Shown: positions 45,394 to 55,721 of the stretch, one piece after another
Numbering within the stretch: the stretch's first letter is position 1
Layout: every line of letters begins with the position of its first letter
Assembly: GCF_900094805.1 (NCBI RefSeq)
Contig: NZ_FMAT01000007.1
Location: 62,001-126,000, forward strand
Direction: 5' to 3'
Length of the DNA stretch: 64,000 bases
Origin: Arthrobacter sp. NIO-1057
GTDB lineage: Bacteria; Actinomycetota; Actinomycetes; Actinomycetales; Micrococcaceae
Notes under the pieces: generated by a model
Database searches by the model: none
Told to the model about the DNA's origin: nothing
Seen by the model: the letters and a program-made list of their open reading frames with translations, nothing else
Program-made: the position numbers and the translations under genes

Positions 45394-46752
45394 TCACTGA
45401 CCGAGCACTATGACCGCAACGCTAAGGTAAACAACCAGTCCAGCTGCGTCCACGAAGGTGGAAATGAACGGATTCGAGAACACCGCAGGATCAGCCTTGA
45501 AGAACTTTCCGATAATGGGCATAGCTCCTCCCACGGCCGCCGCCACAGCGCACAACACAATGAGCGTCATCCCAATGATCAGGCCAACCTTCAGCTCAAA
45601 AGCCACGCTAGCAATGATCAAGGCGATGGTTCCTAAGCACAGCCCGAGCATGGCCCCAATGCGTACCTCACGGAAGATGACACGGCCCAAGTCACGCACA
45701 CGCACATCGCCCATGGCCAGAGCACGTGTCACCGTGGTCGCTGCCTGATTACCGGTATTACCGCCAATGCCAACGATGAGTGGAATGAACAAGCTCAGGA
45801 CCACCATGGACTCTAGAGTCTGTTCGAACGCCGCAAGAACCTTCACCGTCAAGGTAGCGCCGATGGCCAAAACGAGCAGCCAAATGATCCTGGCTCGCAC
45901 CAGTTTCCGTAGTGGCGTGCCAAGGTAGGGGCGGTACAGAGGCTCAGTTCCAGCGCTTCGTGCAGTGCGTGATTCTTCGGCGTTTTCCAAGAGATCGATG
46001 GCATCGCTCAAGGGAAGCGCACCAATCAGACGCCCTTCGTTATCTAGGACCGGCATCAAGTCCAAGTGGCGGTCTACAGCTCGACGGGCAGCTTGGATAT
46101 CCGATTCCGCGGCCTGAGCTGTAGGTAGTTCTTTGCTAATCGCAGATACGCGCTGGTTGCCTGGCTGTCCAAGGAGATCACTGAGTCGGAGGGCACCAAG
46201 AAAACGACGGGTCGAATCAACCACCATAATGATGTGCCCATGCTCCGTTGCACCAAGTTGAGGTGTGATACGTTCCAGCGTCTGCGCAACAGTGAAATCA
46301 GGTTGCGTGGTGATGACGTGTGGCGACATCACCCGTCCGACACTGGAGTCTTGGTAGCCAAGCAGCACCCCGGTGGCATGACGCTGGTGCGCATCTAATC
46401 CAACCAGTAGTTGCGATGCGACCGTTGCTGGAAGCTCATCGAGCAGTGCAACTCGATCGGCAGGTTCAAGAGCATCAAAGGCGTCTACCACGGCTTCTTG
46501 TTGGAGACTCTCGACGAGTTCTGCTTGAACTACGGAATCTAAGTCTTGGAATACTTCTAAGGCACGGTCTTTGTCGAGCAGCCGATAGAGAATTGCGGCG
46601 TCGGTGGTTTTCAACGCCTCAATTTGTTTGATGAGTTGTCCCAGATCAAGTGACCGTAGCAGGGTCGCTAGCGGCTGAAAATCCTCGTTCGCAAGGCGGC
46701 TGCGAATCTCTAGCGAAGTAGTTGAAAAGTCTACTTGTTCGAAGGTGAACAT
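45394..46752 (-). CDS. mgtE: magnesium transporter MgtE
   Basis: 452-residue Mg2+ channel. Domain order: superhelical N domain (1 to about 135), two CBS domains (about 137-255) that sense cytosolic Mg2+, and five membrane segments from about 285, including PLIVGIGGNTGNQAATTVTRALA, the pore signature. Its own ribosome-binding site is weak (GGA only). A 20-codon leader ORF with a strong site lies 185 bases upstream, suggesting leader-mediated control. Confidence 0.95.
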   Translation of the reverse strand: MFTFEQVDFSTTSLEIRSRLANEDFQPLATLLRSLDLGQLIKQIEALKTTDAAILYRLLDKDRALEVFQDLDSVVQAELVESLQQEAVVDAFDALEPADRVALLDELPATVASQLLVGLDAHQRHATGVLLGYQDSSVGRVMSPHVITTQPDFTVAQTLERITPQLGATEHGHIIMVVDSTRRFLGALRLSDLLGQPGNQRVSAISKELPTAQAAESDIQAARRAVDRHLDLMPVLDNEGRLIGALPLSDAIDLLENAEESRTARSAGTEPLYRPYLGTPLRKLVRARIIWLLVLAIGATLTVKVLAAFEQTLESMVVLSLFIPLIVGIGGNTGNQAATTVTRALAMGDVRVRDLGRVIFREVRIGAMLGLCLGTIALIIASVAFELKVGLIIGMTLIVLCAVAAAVGGAMPIIGKFFKADPAVFSNPFISTFVDAAGLVVYLSVAVIVLGQ

Positions 46753-47130
46753 TGTTATCGTCCAATGCGTTCGTTGCGCGAAATTTCCGGGCTCACAAGC
46801 AACTACTCACCGATCTCCACCTAGAAACTGGGTGATAAATCAGTCAATATTTGCGTGCACGAAATGGCGCATACCAATAGTGGGTAGGCTACGAACTCGT
46901 GGGCGTTCACGGAGGCGCTGAAGAAAGATCTTCAGGTTCAGCGTGAAGTAAGGAAGCGGTGAGCTCGTAGGTAAATAGATCGACTAGAACTGCCGTCCAT
47001 GAAGCTCACCTCCTAAGATTCCGAAGCGTGGTCTCAGGCTTCGTACATTGCTAGTTCTATCAGAAGTTGTCGCCTAATGGCCAATAGCAAGGGCGCATCT
47101 CACATTAAACATCTCGCGCTAAACAAGCAC
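46753..47130 (-). promoter_or_regulatory. mgtE 5' region
   Basis: Besides the leader ORF, this 378-base stretch contains an upstream hairpin with CGAAGC/GCTTCG arms (about 47020-47045) just before the leader's ribosome-binding site. Between the leader stop and mgtE no long hairpin stands out. I searched by eye for the conserved M-box (ykoK) core and did not find it. Confidence 0.4.
46938..47000 (-). CDS. 20-codon leader ORF upstream of mgtE
   Basis: Begins ATG at 47000 with AGGAGG eight bases upstream and reads MDGSSSRS...LTSR before TGA, with four Arg and five Ser codons. The start region (GGTGAGCT, at the SD) can pair with AGCTCACC inside the ORF, so the ORF's own start can be masked. It lies 185 bases before mgtE, whose ribosome-binding site is poor. 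Peptide leaders control Mg2+ transporters in enterobacteria (mgtL, mgtP). Translation here is inferred from the ribosome-binding site only. Confidence 0.55.
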   Translation of the reverse strand: MDGSSSRSIYLRAHRFLTSR

Positions 47131-47155
47131 GGGAGGCCGGAATCTCCGGCCTCCC
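47131..47155 (-). terminator. intrinsic terminator after sdaA
   Basis: Eleven-pair stem GGGAGGCCGGA/TCCGGCCTCCC with a three-base loop, 23 bases past the sdaA stop. Confidence 0.85.
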
Positions 47156-47177
47156 CCAATCAAGATTTAGCGAGTGA

Positions 47178-48587
47178 CTAGCATTCGACGACGTTGACGG
47201 CCAACCCGCCCATCGCCGTTTCCTTATACTTATCGCTCATATCCTTGCCAGTTTCACGCATCGTGATGATCACTTCATCCAAAGTCACATGATGCACACC
47301 ATCACCCATCAACGCCATCTTCGCAGCGTTCACCGCCTTGGAAGCAGCAATCGCATTACGCTCAATACAAGGAATCTGCACCAAACCACCAATAGGATCA
47401 CAGGTCAAACCGAGATTATGCTCCATTGCAATCTCCGCCGAGTTCTCCACCTGTGCAGCGGTTCCACCCAGAACCTCAGCCAACCCAGCAGCCGCCATCG
47501 ACGACGCAGAACCGACCTCACCCTGACAACCAACTTCAGCACCAGAAATAGATGCCTGCTCTTTATACAAGACACCCACAGCACCAGCAGTCAGCAAGAA
47601 ATTAACTACAGCGTCATGCTTCTCATCTTCATTCCAGTACTTAGCACCCGGAGCATAATGCGTAGCGTAGAACAACACCGCAGGAATGATACCGGCAGCA
47701 CCATTAGTCGGTGCCGTCACCACCCGGCCGCCGGAAGCATTTTCCTCATTAACAGCCAACGCCACAAGGTTGATCCACTCCTGCCAAAACACAGGATCCC
47801 GATCCTTATCTTCCTTGCGCAACCGTTCATGCCACTCCGGGGCACGACGGCGAACCTTCAACCCACCAGGCAACACCCCGGTACGCTCCAGAGCTGAGTC
47901 CTTGCAGTCTTCCATCACCTGATAAATGTGAATCAATCCGGAACGGATCTCTTCACGACTACGGTAAGCCAACTCATTAGCCATCATGATCTGGGCAATA
48001 GACTTACCCGTAGCCTCTGTATGCTCCAACAGTTGAGCTGCGGTAGTAAAAGGATACGGCTGCTGCTGCAGCTTTTCTTCCAAATTCTTCTCAATACGCT
48101 CTTCGGCGCCCTCGCGCACGATAAAGCCACCACCCACGGAGAAGAAGGTTTCATTCACCAGCTCTTCGCCTTGGGCATCAAGGGCCACAAACTTCACACC
48201 ATTGGTGTGACGTGGTAGCACGGTCAACGGGTGCTGGATCATGTCACCGACGCCGTAGGTCAAGTCCTTGCGCTGACCTAACTGCGCTGCCAGCTGCAAG
48301 ACACCGGTAGCTTCCATCTGTTCAAGTCGCTCATCAACCTGGGACGGAAGCACCGTTTCAGGCTCAAAACCTTCCAGACCCAACATGATGGCGGTAAAGG
48401 TTCCGTGGCCACGACCGGTAGCAGCTAGAGACCCGTAGACATCAACCCGGATCTTTTCCAGGGCGTCCATCTTCTCTTCACGGATTACTTGGGCGATAAA
48501 AGCGTGCGCTGCACGCATTGGCCCCACGGTATGGCTGGACGAGGGTCCAATGCCAACCGAGAAAAGATCGAATACGCTAACTGCCAT
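47178..48587 (-). CDS. sdaA: L-serine ammonia-lyase, iron-sulfur type
   Basis: 469-residue single-chain serine dehydratase combining beta and alpha domains. The N-terminal [24 protein letters not shown] is the diagnostic substrate-binding SSSHT motif. Fe-S ligands lie in [32 protein letters not shown] and the C-terminal VNVVEC, whose final Cys is the usual C-terminal ligand. It deaminates serine to pyruvate and ammonia. It follows glyA but after a hairpin, so it may be read through or have its own promoter. It completes glycine to serine to pyruvate. Confidence 0.96.
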   Translation of the reverse strand: MAVSVFDLFSVGIGPSSSHTVGPMRAAHAFIAQVIREEKMDALEKIRVDVYGSLAATGRGHGTFTAIMLGLEGFEPETVLPSQVDERLEQMEATGVLQLAAQLGQRKDLTYGVGDMIQHPLTVLPRHTNGVKFVALDAQGEELVNETFFSVGGGFIVREGAEERIEKNLEEKLQQQPYPFTTAAQLLEHTEATGKSIAQIMMANELAYRSREEIRSGLIHIYQVMEDCKDSALERTGVLPGGLKVRRRAPEWHERLRKEDKDRDPVFWQEWINLVALAVNEENASGGRVVTAPTNGAAGIIPAVLFYATHYAPGAKYWNEDEKHDAVVNFLLTAGAVGVLYKEQASISGAEVGCQGEVGSASSMAAAGLAEVLGGTAAQVENSAEIAMEHNLGLTCDPIGGLVQIPCIERNAIAASKAVNAAKMALMGDGVHHVTLDEVIITMRETGKDMSDKYKETAMGGLAVNVVEC

Positions 48588-48718
48588 GTCAGCTCACATC
48601 CTTAGAACGTCGGTAATCCGGGGTGCTCACTCCCCAGAGATGGTGTGGTACGTCAGGGCTCACCGTTGATCCGCGTGCATGATGCGGTATTCGGTGAACA
48701 TCTGTCATGTGAAAAACT

Positions 48719-48757
48719 GCGGGCCCGAAAAGCGAATGTTCCGCCTTCCGGGCCCGC
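48719..48757 (-). terminator. hairpin between glyA and sdaA
   Basis: GCGGGCCCG (48719-48727) pairs with CGGGCCCGC (48749-48757) around a 21-base loop, starting 17 bases after the glyA stop. On the minus strand CAGTTTTTC follows, so it is a plausible terminator, possibly partial. Confidence 0.65.
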
Positions 48758-48774
48758 CTCTTCTGAAGAAGAAG

Positions 48775-50097
48775 TTACTCGGAAACCTTAGCCAGGTCCG
48801 GGTACAGTGGGTGCGCCTCGGCGAGCTTCAGAACACGGTCCTTCAGCTCTGGAAGGGCAGCGGTATTGCCGTCGGCACCTGCGATCAGAGTCTGAGCAAT
48901 GATCTCTGCTACCTCTGCGAATGCCGCCTCCGAGAAGCCCCGGGTGGCCAATGCTGGGGTACCAATGCGCAGACCCGAGGTAGTCATTGGTGGGCGTGGG
49001 TCGAATGGCACCGCGTTGCGGTTAACCGTGATCTCAACCTGTGCCAACAGATCTTCTGCCTGCTGACCGTCAAGCTCCGAGTTACGAAGATCAACCAAGA
49101 CCAGGTGCACGTCGGTGCCGCCGGTCAGTACGCTGATGCCCTTAGCTGCAACATCTTCCTGGTTCAGGCGCTCAGCAAGAATGCGGGAGCCAGCTAGGGT
49201 GCGCTGCTGACGTTCCTTGAACTCTTCGGAAGCAGCAATCTTGAAGGCTACTGCCTTACCTGCGATGACGTGCTCCAGTGGGCCACCCTGCTGGCCTGGG
49301 AAGACCGCAGAGTTCAGCTTCTTGGCGATTTCAGCATCGTTGGACAGGATGATGCCACCACGAGGACCGGCAAGGGTCTTGTGGGTGGTCGAGGTAACCA
49401 CGTGTGCGTGTGGCACTGGCGATGGGTGCAGACCAGCTGCAACCAGACCGGCGAAGTGTGCCATATCCACGAACAGGTATGCACCGACCTTGTCAGCGAT
49501 CTCGCGGAAACGCTTGAAGTCCAGCTGACGTGGGTAGGCCGACCAGCCTGCCACGATCATCTTTGGCTGGTGCTCTACGGCCAGGCGCTCAACCTCGTCC
49601 ATGTCCACCAGGTTGGTCTCTTCGTTCACACCGTAAGGAACGATGTTGAACAGGCGACCGGAGAAGTTCAGCTTCATACCGTGGGTCAGGTGTCCACCGT
49701 GTGCCAGGTTCAGACCCAGCACGGTGTCGCCTGGGCGAACCAGTGCGTGGTAGACCGAAGCGTTAGCCTGGGCACCGGAGTGAGGCTGAACGTTGGCGAA
49801 GCCTGCACCAAACAGTTCCTTGATGCGCTCGATGGCCAGGGTCTCAATGACGTCGACCTCTTCGCAGCCACCGTAGTAGCGGCGACCTGGGTAGCCTTCA
49901 GCGTACTTGTTGGTCAGTACCGAACCCTGGGCCTGCATGACAGCCTGAGCGGTGTGGTTCTCCGAGGCAATCATTTCCAGACCGCGCTGCTGGCGAGCCA
50001 GTTCAGCGTCGATGCGCTGTGCGACCTCTGGGTCAAGGGCTGCTAGCGACTGGGTCAGTGACACTGGTGCTAGGGATTCAAAAGTCTGGTTGCTCAT
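48775..50097 (-). CDS. glyA: serine hydroxymethyltransferase
   Basis: 440-residue PLP enzyme interconverting serine and glycine with tetrahydrofolate. PLP Lys lies in [16 protein letters not shown]; other conserved text is [34 protein letters not shown]. Its start shares a base with the gcvH stop (TAATG), coupling it to the glycine cleavage genes: the 5,10-methylene-THF made by GcvT can be used at once to turn a second glycine into serine. Confidence 0.97.
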   Translation of the reverse strand: MSNQTFESLAPVSLTQSLAALDPEVAQRIDAELARQQRGLEMIASENHTAQAVMQAQGSVLTNKYAEGYPGRRYYGGCEEVDVIETLAIERIKELFGAGFANVQPHSGAQANASVYHALVRPGDTVLGLNLAHGGHLTHGMKLNFSGRLFNIVPYGVNEETNLVDMDEVERLAVEHQPKMIVAGWSAYPRQLDFKRFREIADKVGAYLFVDMAHFAGLVAAGLHPSPVPHAHVVTSTTHKTLAGPRGGIILSNDAEIAKKLNSAVFPGQQGGPLEHVIAGKAVAFKIAASEEFKERQQRTLAGSRILAERLNQEDVAAKGISVLTGGTDVHLVLVDLRNSELDGQQAEDLLAQVEITVNRNAVPFDPRPPMTTSGLRIGTPALATRGFSEAAFAEVAEIIAQTLIAGADGNTAALPELKDRVLKLAEAHPLYPDLAKVSE

Positions 50098-50477
50098 TAC
50101 TGGACGTCTCCACCGTTCGCGCTTGCGTAGTCTGCTGCAGAGAGCAGGGGGCCTTCTTCGGTAACCTCTACGGTGAACAGCCAGCCGGCACCGTATGGGT
50201 CTTCGTTCAGGATTGCTGGGTTGTCAACTGCCTCGTCGTTGATGGCAACAACGGTGCCGGTCACTGGCGAGTACAGGTCGGAAACCGACTTGGTGGATTC
50301 CACCTCGCCACAGGTTTCGCCTGCGGTTACGGAATCGCCAACCTCAGGCAGGTCCACGTAGACCACGTCGCCCAGGGCGTCTGCAGCGATCTGGGTGATG
50401 CCGACCTTAGCTGGGGATGAAGCGTCCAGCCACTCGTGCTCTGCCGAGTAGCGCAATGACGAAAGAACTTTACTCAC
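50097..50477 (-). CDS. gcvH: glycine cleavage system H protein
   Basis: 126-residue lipoyl carrier. The lipoylated Lys is K63 in [18 protein letters not shown]; the N-terminus YSAEHEWLD is typical. It shuttles the methylamine group from GcvP to GcvT and is reoxidised by lipoamide dehydrogenase, not encoded here. It lies 60 bases after gcvT. Confidence 0.97.
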   Translation of the reverse strand: MSKVLSSLRYSAEHEWLDASSPAKVGITQIAADALGDVVYVDLPEVGDSVTAGETCGEVESTKSVSDLYSPVTGTVVAINDEAVDNPAILNEDPYGAGWLFTVEVTEEGPLLSAADYASANGGDVQ

Positions 50478-50537
50478 GGTATTTCCTCTCCCAAGGGAAT
50501 AAGCGGGCGTTTTGCTTGGCCCTACTGATGTTTAACG

Positions 50538-51665
50538 TTACTTGGCTCGCGTGTAGAACGGCAGTTCGACGACGACAAATGGCAAAGTCTTACCGCGCAG
50601 ATCTACCTCTAGCTCGGTACCAACTTCACTGAATTGTGCATCCACATACCCTAGGGCTACCGGGTAACCGAGGGTTGGAGATGGCTGTCCGGAGGTGATT
50701 TCTCCGACAGTGGCCCCGTCCTTGACGATGGCATAACCACCGCGGCCGGCGCGCTTACCTAGGCCCTTCAGACCAACCAGCTTGCGTGCTGGGCTCTGCT
50801 CTCGCAAGGCTTCCAGGGCCTTTCGACCCACAAAATCTTCTTCCTTCTTGAAGGAGACTACTGGGCCAAAACCCGCATCAAATGGGGTACGTTCCAGGCT
50901 CAGCTCGTTACCGTACAACGGCATACCGGCTTCCAAACGAAGTGAGTCGCGGGCGGCCAAGCCACACGGAACCAATTCGTAATCCGCACCAATGGTGATG
51001 ATCTTGCTCCACAGTTCGGCGGCCTGTTCATTTTCGATGATCAATTCGAAGCCGTCTTCACCGGTGTATCCTGTGCGCGCCAGCAGTACGTCCATACCGC
51101 CGAGCACCAGATTAACCGCTGCATAATATTTCAGTTCTGTGACGCTCTGGGCTACCGCTTCATCCGCCGCCAGCTTGGCAACGATGGCCTCAGCGTTCGG
51201 TCCCTGAACTGCAATCAGGGACTGGCGAGCCGAAGCGTTATCCAGCTGAACATCAAATCCTGCAACACGTTCTTCCAAGGCTGCAGCCACAACATCAGCG
51301 TTGCCAGCGTTAGGAACGACGAGGAACTTTTCTTCCTCAAGGCGGTACACGATCAGGTCATCAATGATCTTGCCATCTTCATTCAAGATCAGCGAGTACT
51401 TGGCCTTGCCCACCTTCATGATGGTGAAGTTTCCAGCCAACGCAGTGTTCAGTGCGGTGCCAGCCTGTGGGCCGGAAAGGTACACCTCGCCCATGTGGGA
51501 CAGGTCAAAGAGTCCTGCGGTGGAACGTACTGCGCGGTGCTCGGCCAGTTCCGAACCGTACTTCAGTGGCATATCCCAGCCGCCAAAGTCGGTGAAGTTT
51601 GCGCCGAGTTCGCCATGCTGGGCATGCAGGGCGGTGCGCTTGAGTTCTTGGGTAGTTTCAGTCAT
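50538..51665 (-). CDS. gcvT: glycine cleavage system aminomethyltransferase
   Basis: 375-residue T protein transferring the methylene group from aminomethyl-lipoyl GcvH to THF with NH3 release. Seen are FTDFGGWDMPLKYGS, AGLFDLSHMGEV, the YTGEDGFELI folate-pocket motif and CGLAARDSLRLEAGMPLYGNEL. It starts 12 bases after the gcvP stop. Confidence 0.97.
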   Translation of the reverse strand: MTETTQELKRTALHAQHGELGANFTDFGGWDMPLKYGSELAEHRAVRSTAGLFDLSHMGEVYLSGPQAGTALNTALAGNFTIMKVGKAKYSLILNEDGKIIDDLIVYRLEEEKFLVVPNAGNADVVAAALEERVAGFDVQLDNASARQSLIAVQGPNAEAIVAKLAADEAVAQSVTELKYYAAVNLVLGGMDVLLARTGYTGEDGFELIIENEQAAELWSKIITIGADYELVPCGLAARDSLRLEAGMPLYGNELSLERTPFDAGFGPVVSFKKEEDFVGRKALEALREQSPARKLVGLKGLGKRAGRGGYAIVKDGATVGEITSGQPSPTLGYPVALGYVDAQFSEVGTELEVDLRGKTLPFVVVELPFYTRAK

Positions 51666-51677
51666 CTCAAACTCTTT

Positions 51678-54524
51678 CTAGTCTTCGAAGGCTTCAGGAG
51701 CAGGGCAGGAGCAGATCAGGTTACGGTCGCCACCGGCTCCGTCGATACGGCCCACGGCTGGGAAGTACTTATCGAACTTCAGGCCGGAGACCGGGAAGGC
51801 AGCCTGCTCTACCGAGTACTTGCGATCCCAATTGCTGTTGATCACCGCGGTAGCAGTGTGTGGGGCGTTGCGCAGTGGTGACTGCTCGATGCTGTAGACG
51901 CCCGAGAGTACTTCTTCCATTTCCTGACGGATGGTGATCATTGCTTCGATGAAGCGCTCGATCTCGCCTAGGTCCTCGGACTCAGTTGGCTCGACCATCA
52001 AGGTGCCAGCCACTGGGAAGGACAGGGTTGGTGCGTGGAAGCCGAAGTCGATCAGGCGCTTGGCCACATCTTCCGCGGTGACCCCGGTCTTGGCGGTCAG
52101 TTCGCGCAAGTCCAGGATGCACTCGTGGGCAACCAGGCCCTTGTTGCCGGTGAACAGTACTGGGAAGTGCTCGTTCAGGCGCTTGGCGATGTAGTTCGCG
52201 TTCAAGATCGCGTGCTTGGTGGCTTCGGTCAAGCCTTCGCCGCCCATCATGGCAATGTAGGCCCAGGAGATCGGCAGGACGCCGGCCGAGCCGAAGGCGG
52301 TGGCCACTACCGGCACACCGTCACGCTCGGTGTAGGTGCCCGAGGCATCGCCTGGCAAAAATGGCAGCAGGTGCTGGCCTACGCCGATCGGGCCCACGCC
52401 TGGGCCGCCACCGCCGTGGGGGATGCAGAAGGTCTTGTGCAGGTTCAGGTGCGACACGTCGCCGCCGAACTTTCCTGGCTGGGCCAGGCCGACCATGGCG
52501 TTCATGTTTGCGCCGTCGATGTACACCTGGCCACCGGCTGCGTGGATCTTGTCGCAGACCTCGCGCACGTCGGCGTCGTAGACGCCGTGGGTGGATGGGT
52601 AGGTGATCATGATGGCGGCCAGCACGTCCTTGTTGGCCTCGATCTTGGCATCCAAATCATTGGCGTCAATGGTGCCATCGGCTGCGGTCTTCACAACCAC
52701 GACCTTCATGCCGGCCAGCACTGCCGAGGCGGCGTTGGTGCCGTGGGCGGAGGCCGGGATCAGGCAGACGTTGCGCTGGCCTTCGCCGCGCGATGCATGG
52801 TAATCCGAGATGGCCAGCAGGCCCGCGTACTCGCCCTGGGATCCTGCGTTGGGCTGGATGGAGACGCCAGCGTAGCCGGTGATCGCGGTGAGACGGCCTT
52901 CCAGGTCGGTGATCAGCTCGCGCCAGCCTTCGGTCTGCTCAGCTGGAGCGTAAGGGTGGATGGAGGCGAATTCCGGCCAGGTGATGGATTCCATCTCGGC
53001 GGCCGAGTTCAGCTTCATGGTGCACGAACCCAGCGGGATCATGGTGCGGTCCAGGGCCAGGTCGCGGTCCGAGAGGCGGCGCAGGTAGCGCATCATCTGG
53101 GTCTCGGAGGAGATGGTGTTGAAGATCGGGTGGGTCAGGTAGTCGCTGGTGCGCTGCTGCGATGCCGGGATCTCGAAGCCTTCCGGAGCGGAGAGCTCAA
53201 CGCCGAAAACGGCCAGCAGGGACTTGACGATGTCCGAGGTGGTGGTTTCGTCGGTGGAGACGCCCACCTGGGTGTCGCTGACCTTGCGCAGGTTGATCCC
53301 TGCTTCATTGGCGGCCGAGATGATCTGCTCAGCGTTCTCAACGTTGACCACTACGGTGTCGAAGAAGCTCTGAGATGCCAGGGTGAATCCACCGGCCACC
53401 AGCGAGCTTGCGATCACGCGAGCGTGGTTGTTGGCGCGGCTAGCGATCTGCTTCAGGCCTGCCGGGCCGTGGTACACCGCGTACATTGAAGCGCAGATGG
53501 CCAACAGTGCTTGGGCGGTACAAATGTTGCTGGTCGCCTTTTCGCGGCGAATGTGCTGTTCGCGGGTCTGCAGTGCCAGACGGTAGGCAGGAACTCCGGC
53601 GTCGTCCACCGAAACACCGACCAGGCGGCCTGGCATGGAACGGGTCAGGCCATCGGCCACGGCCATGTAGGCTGCGTGCGGACCGCCGAAGAACAGCGGC
53701 ACACCAAAGCGCTGGGTGTTACCCACGGCAATGTCTGCGCCCTGTTCACCGGGAGGGGTGATCATGGTCAGAGCCAGCAGGTCAGCGATGACGGTGACCA
53801 TGGCGCCGGCTTCCTTGGCGGCGGCGATGATGCCTTCATGCTCTGCGATGGAGCCGTTGTTACCTGGCTGCTGCAGGACGATGCCGGAGATGTCGCCTTC
53901 TGGCAGACCTGCGGACAGGTCAGCAACTTCAACTTCGAAGCCCAGTGCGTCGGCGCGACCCTGCACGACCTTGATGGTCTGCGGGAAGATGTTGGAGTCC
54001 AGGACGGTCTTGCCCTTGGCCTTCTTCTTGTTGGCGCGGCGCATCATCAGCACGGCTTCGGCAGCAGCCGAGGATTCGTCTAACAGGGAGGCGTTGGCGA
54101 TCGGCAGTCCGGTCAGATCCATGACCATGGTCTGGAAGTTCAGCAGGGCTTCGAGGCGGCCCTGGGAGATTTCCGGCTGGTACGGGGTGTAGGCGGTGTA
54201 CCAGGCTGGGTTTTCCACGATATTGCGGCGGATCACTGCTGGGGTGATGGTGTCGTAGAAGCCCTGACCGATCATCTGGGTCTTCATGATGTTCTTGGAG
54301 GCTAGTTCACGCAGGTGGCCCAGCGCTTGGGTTTCGCTCAGTGCGGCTGGGATATCCAGCATGGAGTCTTGGCGAATGTCTGCCGGAACGGCGGTATCGA
54401 TCAGCTCATCTAGGCTGTTGTAGCCCAGAGTCTGAAGCATGGTCTCTACATCTGCTGGACGCGGTCCGATATGGCGAGAAACAAATTCGCTTGTTGTTGA
54501 AGCCGAAGTCTGCGTGACGGTCAT
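51678..54524 (-). CDS. gcvP: glycine dehydrogenase (decarboxylating), P protein
   Basis: 948-residue homodimeric-type P protein, PLP dependent. The PLP Lys is in [25 protein letters not shown]-terminal [17 protein letters not shown] is typical. It decarboxylates glycine and loads the residue onto GcvH. ATG at 54524 matches the family N-terminus; the frame is open 35 codons further but that part is riboswitch expression platform. First gene of gcvPTH-glyA, directly under a tandem glycine riboswitch. Confidence 0.97.
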   Translation of the reverse strand: MTVTQTSASTTSEFVSRHIGPRPADVETMLQTLGYNSLDELIDTAVPADIRQDSMLDIPAALSETQALGHLRELASKNIMKTQMIGQGFYDTITPAVIRRNIVENPAWYTAYTPYQPEISQGRLEALLNFQTMVMDLTGLPIANASLLDESSAAAEAVLMMRRANKKKAKGKTVLDSNIFPQTIKVVQGRADALGFEVEVADLSAGLPEGDISGIVLQQPGNNGSIAEHEGIIAAAKEAGAMVTVIADLLALTMITPPGEQGADIAVGNTQRFGVPLFFGGPHAAYMAVADGLTRSMPGRLVGVSVDDAGVPAYRLALQTREQHIRREKATSNICTAQALLAICASMYAVYHGPAGLKQIASRANNHARVIASSLVAGGFTLASQSFFDTVVVNVENAEQIISAANEAGINLRKVSDTQVGVSTDETTTSDIVKSLLAVFGVELSAPEGFEIPASQQRTSDYLTHPIFNTISSETQMMRYLRRLSDRDLALDRTMIPLGSCTMKLNSAAEMESITWPEFASIHPYAPAEQTEGWRELITDLEGRLTAITGYAGVSIQPNAGSQGEYAGLLAISDYHASRGEGQRNVCLIPASAHGTNAASAVLAGMKVVVVKTAADGTIDANDLDAKIEANKDVLAAIMITYPSTHGVYDADVREVCDKIHAAGGQVYIDGANMNAMVGLAQPGKFGGDVSHLNLHKTFCIPHGGGGPGVGPIGVGQHLLPFLPGDASGTYTERDGVPVVATAFGSAGVLPISWAYIAMMGGEGLTEATKHAILNANYIAKRLNEHFPVLFTGNKGLVAHECILDLRELTAKTGVTAEDVAKRLIDFGFHAPTLSFPVAGTLMVEPTESEDLGEIERFIEAMITIRQEMEEVLSGVYSIEQSPLRNAPHTATAVINSNWDRKYSVEQAAFPVSGLKFDKYFPAVGRIDGAGGDRNLICSCPAPEAFED

Positions 54525-54590
54525 GGTGCTGGAGTCTCCACGGGGATCTGTCTTGGCGCATGCCAAAGGAAGGACGCTTTGCCTCCCCAT

Positions 54591-54784
54591 CCCTGTTGCA
54601 CTACCTGAGAGTTTTACACGTCCGGCCAACTAAGCCGGGCGCTTGCACCTTCGGTGAACCGGTTCTGGCCGGCTACTTTCCAGAGTTGCCTCGTGATGGC
54701 GGTACGGGGGCCTGAGAGTTTCCTGGGGAGGAATTGCTCCTACGGCGCCCGTCCATGGTGTGAACGGGACTCTCCCGCCATCCG
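54591..54784 (-). ncRNA. tandem glycine riboswitch (two aptamers)
   Basis: Two consecutive glycine aptamers on the minus strand. Aptamer 1 spans 54784-54695: P1 arms GATGGCGG/CCGCCATC, GGGAGAGTCCCG, GCGCCGTAGGAGCAA and ACTCTCAGG. Aptamer 2 spans 54685-54591: P1 CTCTG/CAGGG, CACCGAAGGTGCAAGC and AAACTCTCAGGTA. A ten-base linker joins them. The expression platform to the gcvP ATG holds TTGGCATGCGCCAA and GGGGAG/CTCC complementarities. Glycine binding normally turns gcv expression on. Confidence 0.97.
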
Positions 54785-54827
54785 TCTATGGCGTGTGCTA
54801 CCGGTCAGAGACCTGCAGCACACCACA

Positions 54828-54855
54828 ATGTTACCTGCCCCGCGCTGAACGTCAA
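54828..54855 (-). promoter_or_regulatory. promoter of the gcvPTH-glyA operon
   Basis: TTGACG (54850-54855) and TAACAT (54828-54833) on the minus strand with a 16-base spacer, placing the RNA start near 54820, about 35 bases before aptamer 1. GTGTGCT/AGCACAC arms between start and aptamer could form a small leading hairpin. Confidence 0.65.
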
Positions 54856-54888
54856 AGACACTAGCGAAGAAAAACCGTCACAAATCGT

Positions 54889-55677
54889 TTATCTTGTGGC
54901 AGCGGAAAGCTGAAGGTACTGCGGATACTTGGCTGAGAGCGTGTCTCCCGAGGAGGTTCCGGTCAGTCGACGCTTGATCCACGGCGCTAAATGTTCTCTT
55001 GCCCAGCCCAATTCAGCCTTGAGTTTTTCACCGCGTGAGTTCACTGCCAATTCGGGGAGAACGGGAGCCTGAATCAGTTGCGACCAATCACCGTCAGTGA
55101 TCTGGTGCTCAGCTAAAACTCCGAGCACCTTGGAGGCCATCAGCCCATGCCCCAGTTCGTTCATGTGCAGTCGGTCCACAGCCCAGTAGCGTACGTCCGA
55201 GAATTCTCGCCACCGCCAGTAGTCGGCAACGATCGCGCCATGGGCATCGGCGATCTCGCGAACCTTCTCGTTATAAATGGCCGTGCGTGGGCGGGTCTTG
55301 GAGAACAGTGGGGACTCAACGGTGTCAAAACCGGTAAAGAGCAACACGGTACTGCCGGCCTCGGTGAAGCGTCGGACAATTCCTTCATAACCACGCATCA
55401 GCGCATCAAGGTCTGCTGTGGGCCGCAGAATGTCATTGCCCCCGGCATAGATGCTGACCAAATCTGGTTTCATGGACAGCCCTTGGTCGAGCTGCTGGTT
55501 AATGACCTGACCGATCTTCTTGCCACGCACCGCAAGGTTGGCGTATTCCCAGTCCCCTTGGGTGCAGAGCACTTCAGCGACTCGGTCGGCCCAGCCGCGC
55601 ACCTGATTGGGGCGCGCCAGATCAACGTCGCCAACGCCTTCCGTGAATGAATCACCTAATGCCAGAAACTTCTTCAC
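54889..55677 (-). CDS. SGNH/GDSL hydrolase
   Basis: 262-residue esterase/lipase-type hydrolase. Block I is ALGDSFTEG with nucleophile S10, block III YAGGNDILRP and block V DRLHMNELGH with the catalytic Asp and His, so all catalytic residues are present. No signal peptide, hence cytosolic. It starts 44 bases after the stop of the serine hydrolase gene on the same strand. Physiological ester unknown. Confidence 0.92.
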   Translation of the reverse strand: MKKFLALGDSFTEGVGDVDLARPNQVRGWADRVAEVLCTQGDWEYANLAVRGKKIGQVINQQLDQGLSMKPDLVSIYAGGNDILRPTADLDALMRGYEGIVRRFTEAGSTVLLFTGFDTVESPLFSKTRPRTAIYNEKVREIADAHGAIVADYWRWREFSDVRYWAVDRLHMNELGHGLMASKVLGVLAEHQITDGDWSQLIQAPVLPELAVNSRGEKLKAELGWAREHLAPWIKRRLTGTSSGDTLSAKYPQYLQLSAATR

Positions 55678-55721
55678 TTCAATCCCACTTCGTATTTCTG
55701 ATGATCTTGCGTTGAGAGACG

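Noticed and set aside
46753-47130. M-box (ykoK) riboswitch upstream of mgtE
   Set aside because: The conserved M-box segments were not found by eye; GGAGGTGAGC here is the leader ORF's ribosome-binding site. A covariance search with the M-box model would settle it.
52035-53489. 484-codon open frame antisense to gcvP
   Set aside because: It lies wholly inside the conserved gcvP gene; long antisense frames arise from third-position GC bias. The translation shows no domain and is His/Gly/Val-rich in the pattern of a shadow frame.
54525-54629. 35-codon N-terminal extension of gcvP
   Set aside because: Would translate the riboswitch expression platform; the ATG at 54524 agrees with known GcvP N-termini.
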